A DNA stretch of 64,000 nt from Sphingopyxis sp. MSC1_008 (GCF_023197165.1 NZ_JALPRD010000010.1:101707-165706); one strand, 5' to 3'. Positions 54,084 through 63,357 are shown, numbered from the stretch's first letter. Numbers and translations: made by a program. Notes: generated from the letters alone by a model not told the origin.

Positions 54084-54605
54084 ATGAGCATCGACGAACC
54101 TTCGCTGGCGCGCCTGATGGCGGCATCCCAGCGGGGGGATCGTGCGGCTTATCGCGCGTTGCTCGGCGACAGCCGCAAATGGCTCACCCGCTATTTCGCG
54201 CGGCGGATCGCGCCGCACCATATCGACGACCTCGTCCAGGAAACGCTCGTGTCGATGCACCGCAAGCTGGCGACATGGGATAGCAGCCGCGCTTTCCTGC
54301 CGTGGCTTGCGGCGATCGCGCGCTATCGCTGGATCGACATGCTCCGCCGCCAGCGCGACGAGGCCGAACTGGGCGACAACGACGCCGCGGTCGGCGCCGA
54401 GGACGAGGCGGTGCACGCAAAGCTCAGCATCGACCATCTGCTGACGTTGCTGCCCCCGGGGCAGGCGCAAGCGATCACGCTGGTGAAGATCGAGGGCGCC
54501 TCGATTGCCGAGGCATCGCAGATTTCGGGACAGAGCGAATCGCTCGTCAAAGTGAACGTCCATCGCGGGCTCAAGAAGCTTGCCGAACTGATTGAAAGTG
54601 AATGA
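54084..54605 (+). CDS. ECF-type RNA polymerase sigma factor
   Basis: 173 residues: region 2 includes HHIDDLVQETLVSMHRKLATW and FLPWLAAIARYRWIDMLRR, and region 4 has LTLLPPGQAQAITLVKIEG with the helix-turn-helix IAEASQISGQSESLVKVNVH. It is followed after one base by an NrsF-type membrane protein, the anti-sigma of this ECF class, so it is likely held inactive at the membrane and released by an envelope or redox signal. Confidence 0.93.
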   Translation: MSIDEPSLARLMAASQRGDRAAYRALLGDSRKWLTRYFARRIAPHHIDDLVQETLVSMHRKLATWDSSRAFLPWLAAIARYRWIDMLRRQRDEAELGDNDAAVGAEDEAVHAKLSIDHLLTLLPPGQAQAITLVKIEGASIAEASQISGQSESLVKVNVHRGLKKLAELIESE

Positions 54606-54606
54606 G

Positions 54607-55254
54607 ATGAAGGACGCATCGATCGACGATCTGATCGACGGCTTGGCAAGCGAGCTGAAGCCCGTGCGCCCGCGGCGCGTCGTGCGCGGATCCTTGTGGG
54701 TCGCCATCGGCTGGCTGGGTGTCGGCGCTTTGCTCGTCGGCCTGTTCGGGGCGCGGCACGATCTCGCCGCCGGCACAATGTCGCCGCTGTCGATGCTCGC
54801 CTTCTGGCTGATCGCCGCCGCCGGCGTCGCCGCCGCCTGGAGCGCGCTGCGCATGGGACTGCCCGGCGTCGGGCGCGACTATGGCGGCTGGCGCTGCGCG
54901 GTCGGCGCTTTACTGGCATTGCCTCTGGCGGCGCTGTTCGTGTTTTTCGGCGATGCGCATGGCCCCGACGAAACCGCGCGGCGCGGTTTCGACATACACT
55001 GCCTCGCGCAAGGCGTGGTTTCGGGACTGGGCGTCGGGGCGGCGCTGTTCCTCTGGCTCAAGGCGAGTGCGCCGACCTCGCCGACGCGCGCAGGCTGGGT
55101 CATCGGGATTGCGGCGGGCGCGGCGGGGGCAACGATCGTCGCGCTGCTGTGCTCGAGCGACGACCTTGTCCACATCACGCTCTGGCATGCGTCGGCGGTG
55201 CCCTTCTCGGCGGTTGCGGGGCGGCTGATCTTGCCCCGCTTCCTGCGCTGGTAA
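54607..55254 (+). CDS. nrsF: NrsF/DUF1109-family membrane anti-sigma factor
   Basis: 215 residues with six hydrophobic helices after a short cytosolic N-terminus (MKDASIDDLIDGLASELKPV). The C-terminal LILPRFLRW matches the GPRLLRW-type end of NrsF proteins. ATG 54607 lies one base past the sigma stop. NrsF proteins sequester their cognate ECF factor. A Cys is present near residue 183 (LLCSSDDLVH), where NrsF homologues carry a conserved Cys/His segment. Confidence 0.85.
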   Translation: MKDASIDDLIDGLASELKPVRPRRVVRGSLWVAIGWLGVGALLVGLFGARHDLAAGTMSPLSMLAFWLIAAAGVAAAWSALRMGLPGVGRDYGGWRCAVGALLALPLAALFVFFGDAHGPDETARRGFDIHCLAQGVVSGLGVGAALFLWLKASAPTSPTRAGWVIGIAAGAAGATIVALLCSSDDLVHITLWHASAVPFSAVAGRLILPRFLRW

Positions 55255-55276
55255 GCTTCAGCCGAGCGCTATCTCG

Positions 55277-55597
55277 TCACGCGGGTATCAACGTGCCAAG
55301 CGCCATCGCCGCGGCGGCAAGCCCCGTGACCAATGCGCCCCTCGGCCAGCGTGAAAGCAACAGTACGAGCGGCAGCCCGGCCATCGAGACCATGCCGATG
55401 AAGGCGACGGGCCCCTGATAAGGACCGAAGGCATGGATCGCGCGCCACGCCGCGAGAACGAGCAGCGCTACGGCGAACGCTCGCAACGTCGCGACCGTCG
55501 GAAGGCGCCCGACCGCGACGTCGCGGCGTAACCGGTGGCTGCTTAACGCAAGGCACGCGAGAGCCGCGTAAGAGAGAAGGGCCGGCTCAAGGCGCAT
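55277..55597 (-). CDS. DUF3325-family small membrane protein
   Basis: 106 residues with three hydrophobic helices and little else; MRLEPALLSYAALACLALSS and WPRGALVTGLAAAAMALG resemble DUF3325 proteins, which sit beside PepSY-type iron-regulated membrane proteins. The ATG overlaps the end of the PepSY gene by 11 bp. Function unknown; iron uptake is inferred from the neighbours. Confidence 0.72.
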   Translation of the reverse strand: MRLEPALLSYAALACLALSSHRLRRDVAVGRLPTVATLRAFAVALLVLAAWRAIHAFGPYQGPVAFIGMVSMAGLPLVLLLSRWPRGALVTGLAAAAMALGTLIPA

Positions 55598-57194
55598 CGA
55601 CGGCCTCGCGCAAAGGATTGGCGGGACGCGCTGCCGCCCGGCGGCTGCGTGCCGGGCGCGACGATATTTGCGCGGCCCGCCAAGCGGCAAAGCCGAGCAA
55701 CGCACCCGTCGCAAGCATGGCGAGATCGAACGCTACGAACAACCAGTCGCCATGCACGAACGATCGGAATAATCCCCGGTCGGTCGTGAATGCGTTGACC
55801 AGCGGCAGCGCAAGGAAGGCGACCGCCGCAACTGCCAGCGTCTCGGTCCAGGCGCGGCGGATCGGCCGCAGACAGGCAAGTGCCGCGAGCCCAAACCAGG
55901 TCCAGAACATGATGCTCACCTCGGTGTCTCCGCGCGACTGCAATGTCGCCGGCAGCAGGCGGTTGGCGAGGAGGAACGCCGCCATCCCCGCGGGCAGGCA
56001 GGCGATGGCCCCGACGTTCAGCCGTTCGGCCAACCCTATTCCGAAGAAAGGCACCGCGTTCGGACGTTTGCGCTTCACCGTCCAAAGCATGAGCCCTGTG
56101 CCAACCATCGCGGTCCCGGCTAGTCCGAGCAGGAAATAGGTCCAGCGCAGCACGGGGCCGGCAAAGCTGCCCGTGTGCAGGCCTAGCATGACGCCGCTCG
56201 TCTCGGCTGCGGGGCCGGGAGGCGGCGACGTCGACAGCTGCCGGCCATCGACGCCCGAAAAGACTATCGATCCGCCGCGCGCATTGAGTCGATCTCTCGA
56301 GTTCTGGAACAATGTTACTGTCGCGGCTGCGTCATTGGGGTTGCGGACGACCATGGTGGCGGGCGTGCCGCCGCCCCATTCTTTCGACGCCCGTGCGATG
56401 AGCGGCGCGACGGGCGTCAGCGCGGCAAGCCGCCCCGATGCCTCGGCGTCGGGCTCGGCGCCGAAGACGGCGGTCTCGAAGGTCGCCGGGTCCTTGTAAT
56501 TGGCCTGGATCGGCCATGGCATATACATCGCGACCAGCGTGATGAGGCCGGTGTAGGTGATCATCGCGTGGAAGGGCAGGGCGATCACCGCCGATGCGTT
56601 ATGCGCATCGAGCCAGCTGCGCTGCCCCTTGCTCCACCGCAGCGTGAAGAAGTCGACGAAGATGCGCTTGTGCGTGATGACGCCCGAGATGATCGCCGTC
56701 AGCATCGCCATCGCGCATAGCCCGGCGAGCCAGCGTCCCCAAGGATGCGGGATCTGGAGCTGGAAGTGAAAGCGATAGAAATGCTCGCCGCCGCGGGTAT
56801 CGCGCGCCGTTACCTCTTCGCCGGTCGCCGGGGCGAGCCGCAATTCGGGGCGGCGCGGCGCCGGCTTCGCATTCGGATCGGGGTTCGGACGTTCGCGGAT
56901 GAAGATGCGCGTCGCAGTCGTACGCGCATCGGGCAGCGAGATGAACCATTGCTCGGCGGTCGGTGCGACCTTTTGAAGATGCGCGACCGCGGTGTCGGCG
57001 GCGGTCGCGGCGGTGACCGGGCGCAGGTCGATCTCGGGCTGCATCCAACGCGTTATTTCGGGCCGGAAATAGCTCGCGGTGCCGGTGAGGAACATGGCGA
57101 ACAGGATCCACCCCGCGAGCAGCCCGAGCCAGCCGTGGATCCACGCCATCGACTGGCGAACGCCCGGCGCGTCGTTCAATGCCGCTTTGCTCAT
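55587..57194 (-). CDS. PepSY-associated TM-helix protein (PiuB-like)
   Basis: 535 residues from the ATG at 57194 that overlaps the DUF3649 stop. N-terminal MAWIHGWLGLLAGWILFAMF and FLTGTASYF are the PepSY-TM hallmark; a periplasmic loop with PepSY features follows, then GVMLGLHTGSF and four more helices. PiuB-like proteins reside in the inner membrane and are thought to reduce or release iron from siderophores. It is part of the minus-strand iron operon. Confidence 0.9.
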   Translation of the reverse strand: MSKAALNDAPGVRQSMAWIHGWLGLLAGWILFAMFLTGTASYFRPEITRWMQPEIDLRPVTAATAADTAVAHLQKVAPTAEQWFISLPDARTTATRIFIRERPNPDPNAKPAPRRPELRLAPATGEEVTARDTRGGEHFYRFHFQLQIPHPWGRWLAGLCAMAMLTAIISGVITHKRIFVDFFTLRWSKGQRSWLDAHNASAVIALPFHAMITYTGLITLVAMYMPWPIQANYKDPATFETAVFGAEPDAEASGRLAALTPVAPLIARASKEWGGGTPATMVVRNPNDAAATVTLFQNSRDRLNARGGSIVFSGVDGRQLSTSPPPGPAAETSGVMLGLHTGSFAGPVLRWTYFLLGLAGTAMVGTGLMLWTVKRKRPNAVPFFGIGLAERLNVGAIACLPAGMAAFLLANRLLPATLQSRGDTEVSIMFWTWFGLAALACLRPIRRAWTETLAVAAVAFLALPLVNAFTTDRGLFRSFVHGDWLFVAFDLAMLATGALLGFAAWRAAQISSRPARSRRAAARPANPLREAVDAP

Positions 57195-57487
57195 AGCGCC
57201 GGTCCCAACAGCCACAGGCATGCCGCCGACCCAAAGGCAAGGCCCCAGATAGTGGCCGCGACGCGGGCCAGCCGCGTCTCATGAAAGGCCCAGAGGAGGA
57301 GGCCGGCATAGACTAGGAAGGACAGCGTCATCGCCCATATCGTCGCCTCGGCACGGTCGATCGGCGCGATCCGCGCGAGAAGTGAGACGGACCCCGCCGC
57401 GGCGGCATAACCCCCGACGATCGCGGTGAGTGCCCGCGCAGCCATTCGGCTGTTCGCGATAGATGAGCCCGTCATTTTCCCCTTCAT
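57191..57487 (-). CDS. DUF3649-family small membrane protein
   Basis: 98 residues (start at 57487; 57475 possible). Three helices: TAIVGGYAAAAGSVSLLAR, ATIWAMTLSFLVYAGLLLWAF and the TIWGLAFGSAACLWLL segment. This is the DUF3649 pattern that precedes PepSY and DUF3325 genes in siderophore loci. Its stop overlaps the PepSY start (ATGA). Confidence 0.8.
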   Translation of the reverse strand: MKGKMTGSSIANSRMAARALTAIVGGYAAAAGSVSLLARIAPIDRAEATIWAMTLSFLVYAGLLLWAFHETRLARVAATIWGLAFGSAACLWLLGPAL

Positions 57488-57540
57488 CGCAATCGTCCGG
57501 CTTCGGCTTGCCCTAAACAGATTATACGACTAGCTGCAAC

Positions 57541-57561
57541 TGCGAATCTATCGCAATAGCA
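57541..57561. promoter_or_regulatory. Candidate Fur-type operator in the divergent iron promoter region
   Basis: TGCGAATCTATCGCA (57541-57555) is an inverted repeat TGCGA-N5-TCGCA, continuing ATAGCA. It is in the 87-bp space between the divergent iron genes and just upstream of the receptor ribosome site, where a Fur/Irr-type repressor would be expected. The identity of the regulator is inferred. Confidence 0.4.
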
Positions 57562-57574
57562 ACAAGGGGTTATT

Positions 57575-59896
57575 ATGAAGCCGAATTCGCGCGCCGTAAT
57601 GCGGTCGAATCTGTCGCGTGCCGCACTCGCCGCGGCGATCCTTATGGGCGTGCAGCCTGCATGGGCTGTCGAAGACGCGGCCGGGAGCGGCGCAGCGGGC
57701 GAAACGATCGTCGTGACCGGCCTCCGCGAAGCCAGCGTCTCCTCGGCGACCAAGACGGGGACCCCGCTGATCGAAACGGCGCAGACGATCACGGTGATCG
57801 ACAGCGAAGAGCTGGAGCGCCGGGGCGCGATCTCGCTCAACCAGGCGGTCGGCTATGTCGCCGGTGTCGCGGCGAACCAGCGGGGCGGCACGGTGTCGCG
57901 CTACGACCAGATGTATCTGCGCGGCTTTGCGCCCGGGCTGTTCCTCGACGGCATGCGGCTGATCGCGGGGCCCTATTCGACCCCGCAGACCGATTTCAAC
58001 CGGATCGACCAGATCGACATCATGAAGGGGCCGGCGTCGGTCCTCTATGGCAATGGCACCCCGGGCGGCCTCATCAACCTGTCGAGCAAGAAGCCCGAAG
58101 CCGAAGCCTTCGGCCGTTTCGAGGCGCAGGTTGGCAATTATGACAGCCTGCGCTTCGTCGGCGACATCAACCAGCCGCTCGATGCCGAAGGCAGATGGCG
58201 CGTGCGCCTTGTCGGTGGATGGCAAAAGGCCGACGGCTTCACCAAGCGCACTGAGAGCGAGCGCTATCACATCAGCCCGATGATCGCGTTTGCGCCCGAC
58301 GATCAGACGAACATCACCCTCATCGCATCCTATCAGCACGCGCCGTCGGGCAGCGGCTATTCGGGGGTGCCCGCCTATGGCAGCGTGCTGCCGAACCCCA
58401 ATGGCCCGATCGAATATCATCTCAACACCGGCGATCCCGCCTATGAGGTCTATGACCACAAGCAGAAGTCGGTCGCGCTCTTGTTCCGGCGCGAGTTCAA
58501 TGACCATCTGGCGTTCCGGTCGAACATCCGGTTCCAGAACAACAAGCTGATCTACCGCCAGCTTTATGTCGGCGGTTTCGCGACGACGGGGACCGGGCTC
58601 AACATCAACACCGATTACAGCACGATCATCCGCGGCGGCGGCGGCGCCGACGAGGATTTCGACACGCTGACAATGGACAGCAGCTTCAACGCGAAGTTCG
58701 AAACCGCGGGCATCGAGCACGACATATTGGTCGGCCTCGATTATCTGCGGATTACCGGCGAGAATTTCCAGCAGTTCAATACCGGGCAGACCGCCAACCC
58801 GCTAACGAGCATCCCAAACCTGAACCTCTACGCGCCCGCTTATGGCGTCGGCATCCCCAGCCTCGACCTGAAGCTGCTCTCGCCTGCCTACACGAACAGC
58901 TATACGACGCGCGACCAGACCGGCATCTATATCCAGGACCAGGTGAAAATCGGCGGGCTTCACCTGATCGCGAGCGGCCGGTGGGACTCCTATGACCAAC
59001 GCACGCTCAACAAAAAGAATCGCGTGCTGACGCCGCTCTCGCAAAGCGCCTTCACGATGCGCTTCGGCGCGCTCTATGAGTTCGAATTCGGCCTGTCGCC
59101 GTATGTGAGCTACACCGAATCCTTCGAGCCGCAGGCCGGCGCTGACTATCTCGGCAATCCCTTTTCGCCGACCACGGGCAATATGTACGAGGCGGGGATC
59201 AAATATCAGCCGCGCGGCCTGAATGCGCTCATCACGCTGTCGGCTTACGAGCTGAAGCGGCAGAATGTCCCCGTCGGCGATCCGCTCGCGGGCACCGGCG
59301 GCCGTCCGGCGAATTCGCAGATCCAGATCGGCGAAACGCGCGTCCGCGGGGTCGAACTCGAAGCCCGCGGCGAGCTCCGCCCGGGGCTCGATATCATCTT
59401 TGCCGGCACCTACACCGATGCGTTGATCACGCAGGGGGCGCCCGCCGTGCCCGCGTCGGCGCCGACGCTCACCCGGCTGGGCACCACCGGCACGTCTTCG
59501 ACCACGGGCACCGTCCCGCTCGGCGTGCCCGAATGGCAGGCGTCGGCGTTCCTCTCATACGACTTCGGCCGCGGCGGGGCGGGCGAGGGCCCGCTTGGCG
59601 GCCTGAGCCTCGGCGCGGGCTTCCGCTATGTCGACGGCTCGCTCGGCTCGACGAGCTACAAGGTCGTGAACAGCGTGACGACCTTTGAACTGTTCAAGAC
59701 GAAGAGCTTCACCCTGTTCGACGCGATGTTCGCATACGATCTTGGCCATGCCAGCCCGGCGCTGGATGGCCTCAGCGTCGCGGTGCACGCACAGAATCTG
59801 TTCGACAAACAGCATGTCTCGTCCTGCTTCTTCTCGAACAGCTGCTATTTCGGCGCATCGCGGACCGTGGTGGGGTCGCTTCGTTACAAATGGTGA
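57575..59896 (+). CDS. TonB-dependent siderophore receptor (FhuA/FoxA-like)
   Basis: 773 residues. The signal peptide ends near GVQPAWA. A TonB-box-like GETIVVTGLRE precedes the plug domain (TPLIETAQTITVID, NQAVGYVAGVAAN, YLRGF, GPASVLYGNGTPGGLINL). A 22-strand barrel ends FGASRTVVGSLRYKW with a terminal aromatic. The plug resembles hydroxamate-siderophore receptors. AAGGGG lies 6 bases before ATG 57575. It is divergent from the DUF3649-PepSY-DUF3325 operon, so they likely work together in ferric-siderophore uptake. Confidence 0.94.
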   Translation: MKPNSRAVMRSNLSRAALAAAILMGVQPAWAVEDAAGSGAAGETIVVTGLREASVSSATKTGTPLIETAQTITVIDSEELERRGAISLNQAVGYVAGVAANQRGGTVSRYDQMYLRGFAPGLFLDGMRLIAGPYSTPQTDFNRIDQIDIMKGPASVLYGNGTPGGLINLSSKKPEAEAFGRFEAQVGNYDSLRFVGDINQPLDAEGRWRVRLVGGWQKADGFTKRTESERYHISPMIAFAPDDQTNITLIASYQHAPSGSGYSGVPAYGSVLPNPNGPIEYHLNTGDPAYEVYDHKQKSVALLFRREFNDHLAFRSNIRFQNNKLIYRQLYVGGFATTGTGLNINTDYSTIIRGGGGADEDFDTLTMDSSFNAKFETAGIEHDILVGLDYLRITGENFQQFNTGQTANPLTSIPNLNLYAPAYGVGIPSLDLKLLSPAYTNSYTTRDQTGIYIQDQVKIGGLHLIASGRWDSYDQRTLNKKNRVLTPLSQSAFTMRFGALYEFEFGLSPYVSYTESFEPQAGADYLGNPFSPTTGNMYEAGIKYQPRGLNALITLSAYELKRQNVPVGDPLAGTGGRPANSQIQIGETRVRGVELEARGELRPGLDIIFAGTYTDALITQGAPAVPASAPTLTRLGTTGTSSTTGTVPLGVPEWQASAFLSYDFGRGGAGEGPLGGLSLGAGFRYVDGSLGSTSYKVVNSVTTFELFKTKSFTLFDAMFAYDLGHASPALDGLSVAVHAQNLFDKQHVSSCFFSNSCYFGASRTVVGSLRYKW

Positions 59897-59971
59897 GATT
59901 TGCCTGATTGGACCGGGCGAGGATATCGGCTTTCGGGCAATCTGACCCGAAAGCCCGACCGGCGGCCGATC

Positions 59972-60973
59972 TTAACGCTTCGCCCATTCGTCGGCGTACC
60001 AATTAACGAAAGCCGGAATTCCTGCAGTCATGGGAGTTTTGGGAGCGAAGCCAAGGTCGCGACTAATGTCTCCGATATCTGCAAAGGTTTGATAAACATC
60101 GCCGTCCTGCATCGGCAATAGGTTGATTTCGGCTTTCCGATTGCATGCAGCTTCGATTGTCTGAATTAGGTCTGTTAGTTGCTCGGGGCGATTATTTCCG
60201 ATGTTGTATAGGCGGTGGGGTGTCGTGAATCCTCCGGGTTTTTCTCGGCCATCGTCTTCGGGAGGGCGATCGAGTGCCAGGATAACTCCGTTTACGATAT
60301 CGTCGATAAAGGTGAAATCGCGGAGCATGTCACCGTCATTGTAAACGTCGATGGGATGGCCACGCAGCACCGCCTCGGTGAACTTCCACACCGCCATATC
60401 GGGTCGGCCCCATGGCCCATATACAGTAAAGAAGCGCAGGCCCGTCTGCGGTATCCGGAACAGGTGCGCGTAGGTTTCACTCATCAGTTCATCGGCGCGC
60501 TTTGTTGCCGCATAAAGCGAAATCGGTGTATCGGCTCGATCGGCAACCCGAAAAGGGGTGTCGGTACGCATCCCGTAAACCGATGATGACGAGGCGTACA
60601 CCAGGTGCGCAACAGCCCGGTGCCGCGCAAGCTCCAAGATATTGAGGTGCCCCGAAATATTCGAGTGGATGTAGGCCGAAGGATTATCGAGCGAATAGCG
60701 TACGCCGGGTTGGGCGCCCAAATGCACTATTCGATCAACCGTCGCGCCGGAAAGCGCGTGAGAAAGCGCGTTGGCATCACCAAAGTCCACATTCAGAAAA
60801 GAAAATGATTGGCCACTGAGCGCTTCGAGACGCGCAACCCTAGCGCGCTTGAGATCGAGCGAATAATAAGGCGTAAAATTATCGATTCCAACCACGCGTT
60901 CGCCACGATCGAGCAATGACGCGGCGACATGCATTCCAATGAAACCGGCCGCGCCAGTTATAAGCGTAGTCAA
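59972..60973 (-). CDS. NAD-dependent epimerase, UDP-glucuronate 4-epimerase-like
   Basis: 333 residues from TTG 60973, chosen for the GGAG 7 bases upstream; an ATG 33 bp earlier would add a basic, unrelated stretch. TLITGAAGFIGMHVA, ASSSSVYGM, SLYAATKRADELM (catalytic Tyr/Lys) and GLRFFTVYGPWGRPDMA are typical of UDP-glucuronate 4-epimerases, which make UDP-galacturonate. Looks AT-richer than its surroundings. A decayed relative lies at 42130-42441. Confidence 0.9.
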   Translation of the reverse strand: MTTLITGAAGFIGMHVAASLLDRGERVVGIDNFTPYYSLDLKRARVARLEALSGQSFSFLNVDFGDANALSHALSGATVDRIVHLGAQPGVRYSLDNPSAYIHSNISGHLNILELARHRAVAHLVYASSSSVYGMRTDTPFRVADRADTPISLYAATKRADELMSETYAHLFRIPQTGLRFFTVYGPWGRPDMAVWKFTEAVLRGHPIDVYNDGDMLRDFTFIDDIVNGVILALDRPPEDDGREKPGGFTTPHRLYNIGNNRPEQLTDLIQTIEAACNRKAEINLLPMQDGDVYQTFADIGDISRDLGFAPKTPMTAGIPAFVNWYADEWAKR

Positions 60974-61149
60974 ATTTCGTCTCCATCTACTGCGCCATCT
61001 TTTCATCAGCGCCGTCCAAGATCACACCGTCGTTGCCGCTTGTAACGCGGCAATGGTAAATTCACAGGCAACACGCGCAAGAGCGTTACCGGTGACAATT
61101 CGCGCCGACGCAAGCGGTCGCTTCTAACGAATGGCGTCCAGGCCCTCGA

Positions 61150-62234
61150 TCAAGCAGCTTTCAGGTGCGGCGTCTTGGTCTCCTCTGTGGTATCGATCAC
61201 GATGCCCGTACCGACCGTTCCGAATTTGCGTTCGACGCGAATACCCATCGAATGGAGGAAGCCAGTCGATAACTCACCGCCCGCGCAGACAATGACATGA
61301 TCGTTCGGAACGTCGAGCTGTTCGCCGCAATACCTGAGTGATACGTGGCCACTCCCTATGTCCTCCACCCGCGATTGCAGATGGAGCGTCACCCGGTCGT
61401 CGGCCACCGCGGCCGTGATCGCGTCGCGATTTTGTCTTCGCGTCCGATTGAATGCTTCCCCGCGATAGGACGGGGCGACGTCGGTCCCGGGCTGGTCCGC
61501 CAGCGCGACGGCCGCCTCGATCGCGCTGTCGCCGCCGCCGACCACCAGCACGCGCCGCCCGGCATATTGGGCGGATCGATCAGGCGATAGACGACGTTGC
61601 TCCGTTCTTCGCCAGGGACGCCCAGCTTGCGCGGGGTTCCTCGCCGGCCAATGGCCAGCAGCACCCGCCGTGCTCGGTAGGCGCCGTGCACGGTCTGGAT
61701 CGTAAAGCCGACGCCGGCGGGCGTAATCTCCGCCACGCGTTCGCTGCATCGGATACGGAGCCCAGTCTGTTCGATCACGTCCTGCCATATTCCGAGCAGA
61801 GCTTCCTTGCGAATTTCGCGGAAGCGAAGTTCGCCATATAGCGGCAGCTTGACCGGTGCGGTCATGATGAGCTTGTTGCGCGGGAAATGGGCGACGGTGC
61901 CGCCCAGACTGTTCTGCTCTACCGTTTCAAAGCGAAGGCCAAGTTCCATCGCGCGTAATCTGGCCGCGATCCCTGCCGGGCCCGCGCCGACGATCATCAG
62001 GTCGAGCATGTCGTCCGCGCCATCGCCCTTGTTCGCCGCGGCGATCGCGTCGACCGCCTCCGTCCCTTGCTTTACCGCGTTGCGGATGAGCCCCATGCCA
62101 CCGATTTCGCCGGCCAGATAAATCCCGGGAACATTGGTTTCAAAATCGGGACTGACGAACGGAATATCAACGCCGCGCGTAGCGGTGGGGAGCTGCCGTT
62201 CCGAGTTTGCACGTGCCTCCAGCGAAAGCGGACT
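61150..62234 (-). pseudogene. FAD/NAD(P)-dependent oxidoreductase, 5'-truncated and frameshifted
   Basis: The minus-strand frame is open from 62234 but begins inside a protein: FETNVPGIYLAGEIGGMGLI is normally the end of one nucleotide-binding module. It continues through MLDLMIVGAGPAGIAARL (FAD motif) to YRLIDP. Near 61572-61579 a one-base shift moves the sequence into another frame, which goes on QYAGRRVLVVGGGDSAIEAA (NAD(P) motif) and VIVCAGGELSTGFL to a stop at 61150. So the gene lacks its start and has a frameshift. A sequencing error could explain the shift but not the missing 5' part. Confidence 0.82.
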
Positions 62235-62270
62235 CTAGCGAGCTGGGTTAGAGTCCGTTAGGTCAACGGC

Positions 62271-62675
62271 ATGTCCTTTAGTTATCGCGTCTCGCTGCAA
62301 GTCAGACATCCTTACGCTGATCCACAGCGTATTATTAAAGGCATAGGGTTGCCGCCTGTTCGTTCCTGGGCAGCCGGGGAGCGGCGTGCGACGCCAAAGG
62401 GAGCATTGCTGCTGGGAGCTTACACAGAAAGCTACTGCGCGTTCGATATCGGTGCGGGTGATGACGGCGAGCTTGCTGATTTCCTACGCCGGACCCTGAA
62501 GCGGATTGATCCATCGGCTGCATTCATTGCCGAACTTCGCCAGACTGGCGGGGCACTCAATTTTTTCATCACGTGGACGCCCGGTGAAAGAGGAGAGGTT
62601 TTCGACGTGAACTTGCTCACTAACATGGCCCGCCTCGGTATCGATCTCGGTATTGAACCACTAGCTTCGACCTAG
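62271..62675 (+). CDS. DUF4279-like protein
   Basis: 134 residues, no signal or membrane helix. SLQVRHPYADPQRIIKGIGL, SWAAGERRATPKG and GGALNFFITW follow the pattern of DUF4279 proteins, which occur in toxin-immunity and mobile contexts. The function is unknown. The codon use is ordinary for the region. Confidence 0.65.
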   Translation: MSFSYRVSLQVRHPYADPQRIIKGIGLPPVRSWAAGERRATPKGALLLGAYTESYCAFDIGAGDDGELADFLRRTLKRIDPSAAFIAELRQTGGALNFFITWTPGERGEVFDVNLLTNMARLGIDLGIEPLAST

Positions 62676-62717
62676 TCCGCTTACGGTCGCTTCCCCGTAG
62701 CTGGCTGCGGCCGAAAC

Positions 62718-62786
62718 CGGTCGTATGCCGTCATTCCCACCAAATCGGCGGCGAACGACTGACGTGGGGTTGGAAGTCGACATTGC
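62718..62786. repeat. Degenerate intergenic repeat, copy A
   Basis: A 69-bp stretch beginning cggtcgtatgccgtcat and ending gaagtcgacattgc matches copy B at 63258-63326 over its whole length with scattered substitutions; both lie directly upstream of small ORFs. It looks like an interspersed intergenic element. Confidence 0.6.
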
Positions 62787-62818
62787 GTTGGAGCAAAATC
62801 CAATTATCCTGCCGGTTC

Positions 62819-63247
62819 ATGGGATGCGGAAACACCTTAAACGCGAGGCGCGCTTTGCGCGATAGCGCTACTGCATTTGTGGTGCTGATCGCATCAGGTT
62901 GCACGACCCCCATCGTAGGCCCTAATTCGGATAGACTCAGTGCAGCCCACTTAAATTCCGAGACCGCCGTCTTCGCTATGAAGTCGCCAGAGCTTATTCG
63001 TTGCGATGAGCTTGCCTGCTATTATGGGCCGCATCAAAATTACTACATTCGCAACGTTCGCTGCCCAGAGGGCGAGGTGAGCGCTGCTCTCTGCGATTAC
63101 GAGAGGGCGAAGACCGACGGTGTAATACGTCTCGGGAAAGCGGATACGCCTTTGACGTGGACGCCAGCGCGGAGCAACCTGTTCCGGATCGGCGAAGGGC
63201 TGTGGCGGATAGGCGCAGATTCGGTTGAGCAATGCGAGAAACCTTAA
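62819..63247 (+). CDS. Small putative lipoprotein
   Basis: 142 residues from ATG 62819; a TTG 36 bp earlier would add an N-terminus without ribosome site. A hydrophobic stretch FVVLIASGCTTPI near residue 20 looks like a lipoprotein signal with lipobox Cys. The mature part has four Cys residues (CDELACYYG, VRCPEGE, ALCDY) that may form disulfides. No family was recognised. Confidence 0.5.
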   Translation: MGCGNTLNARRALRDSATAFVVLIASGCTTPIVGPNSDRLSAAHLNSETAVFAMKSPELIRCDELACYYGPHQNYYIRNVRCPEGEVSAALCDYERAKTDGVIRLGKADTPLTWTPARSNLFRIGEGLWRIGADSVEQCEKP

Positions 63248-63257
63248 CGACTGATTT

Positions 63258-63326
63258 CGGTCGTTAGCCGTCATAGCAGTCAGATCGGAAGTGAACGACC
63301 GATATGGGGTGGTTAGCAGACGTTGC
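63258..63326. repeat. Degenerate intergenic repeat, copy B
   Basis: The same 69-bp element as at 62718-62786, in the same orientation, beginning cggtcgttagccgtcat and ending ttagcagacgttgc. It fills most of the gap between two small ORFs. Confidence 0.6.
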
Positions 63327-63357
63327 TCCGGCGCGTGCATCACACTAGAGCACAAGC

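Noticed and set aside
61007..61149. Possible small gene between the epimerase and the oxidoreductase remnant
   Set aside because: No frame has a convincing start and ribosome site; the only plus-strand frame is antisense to the epimerase start.
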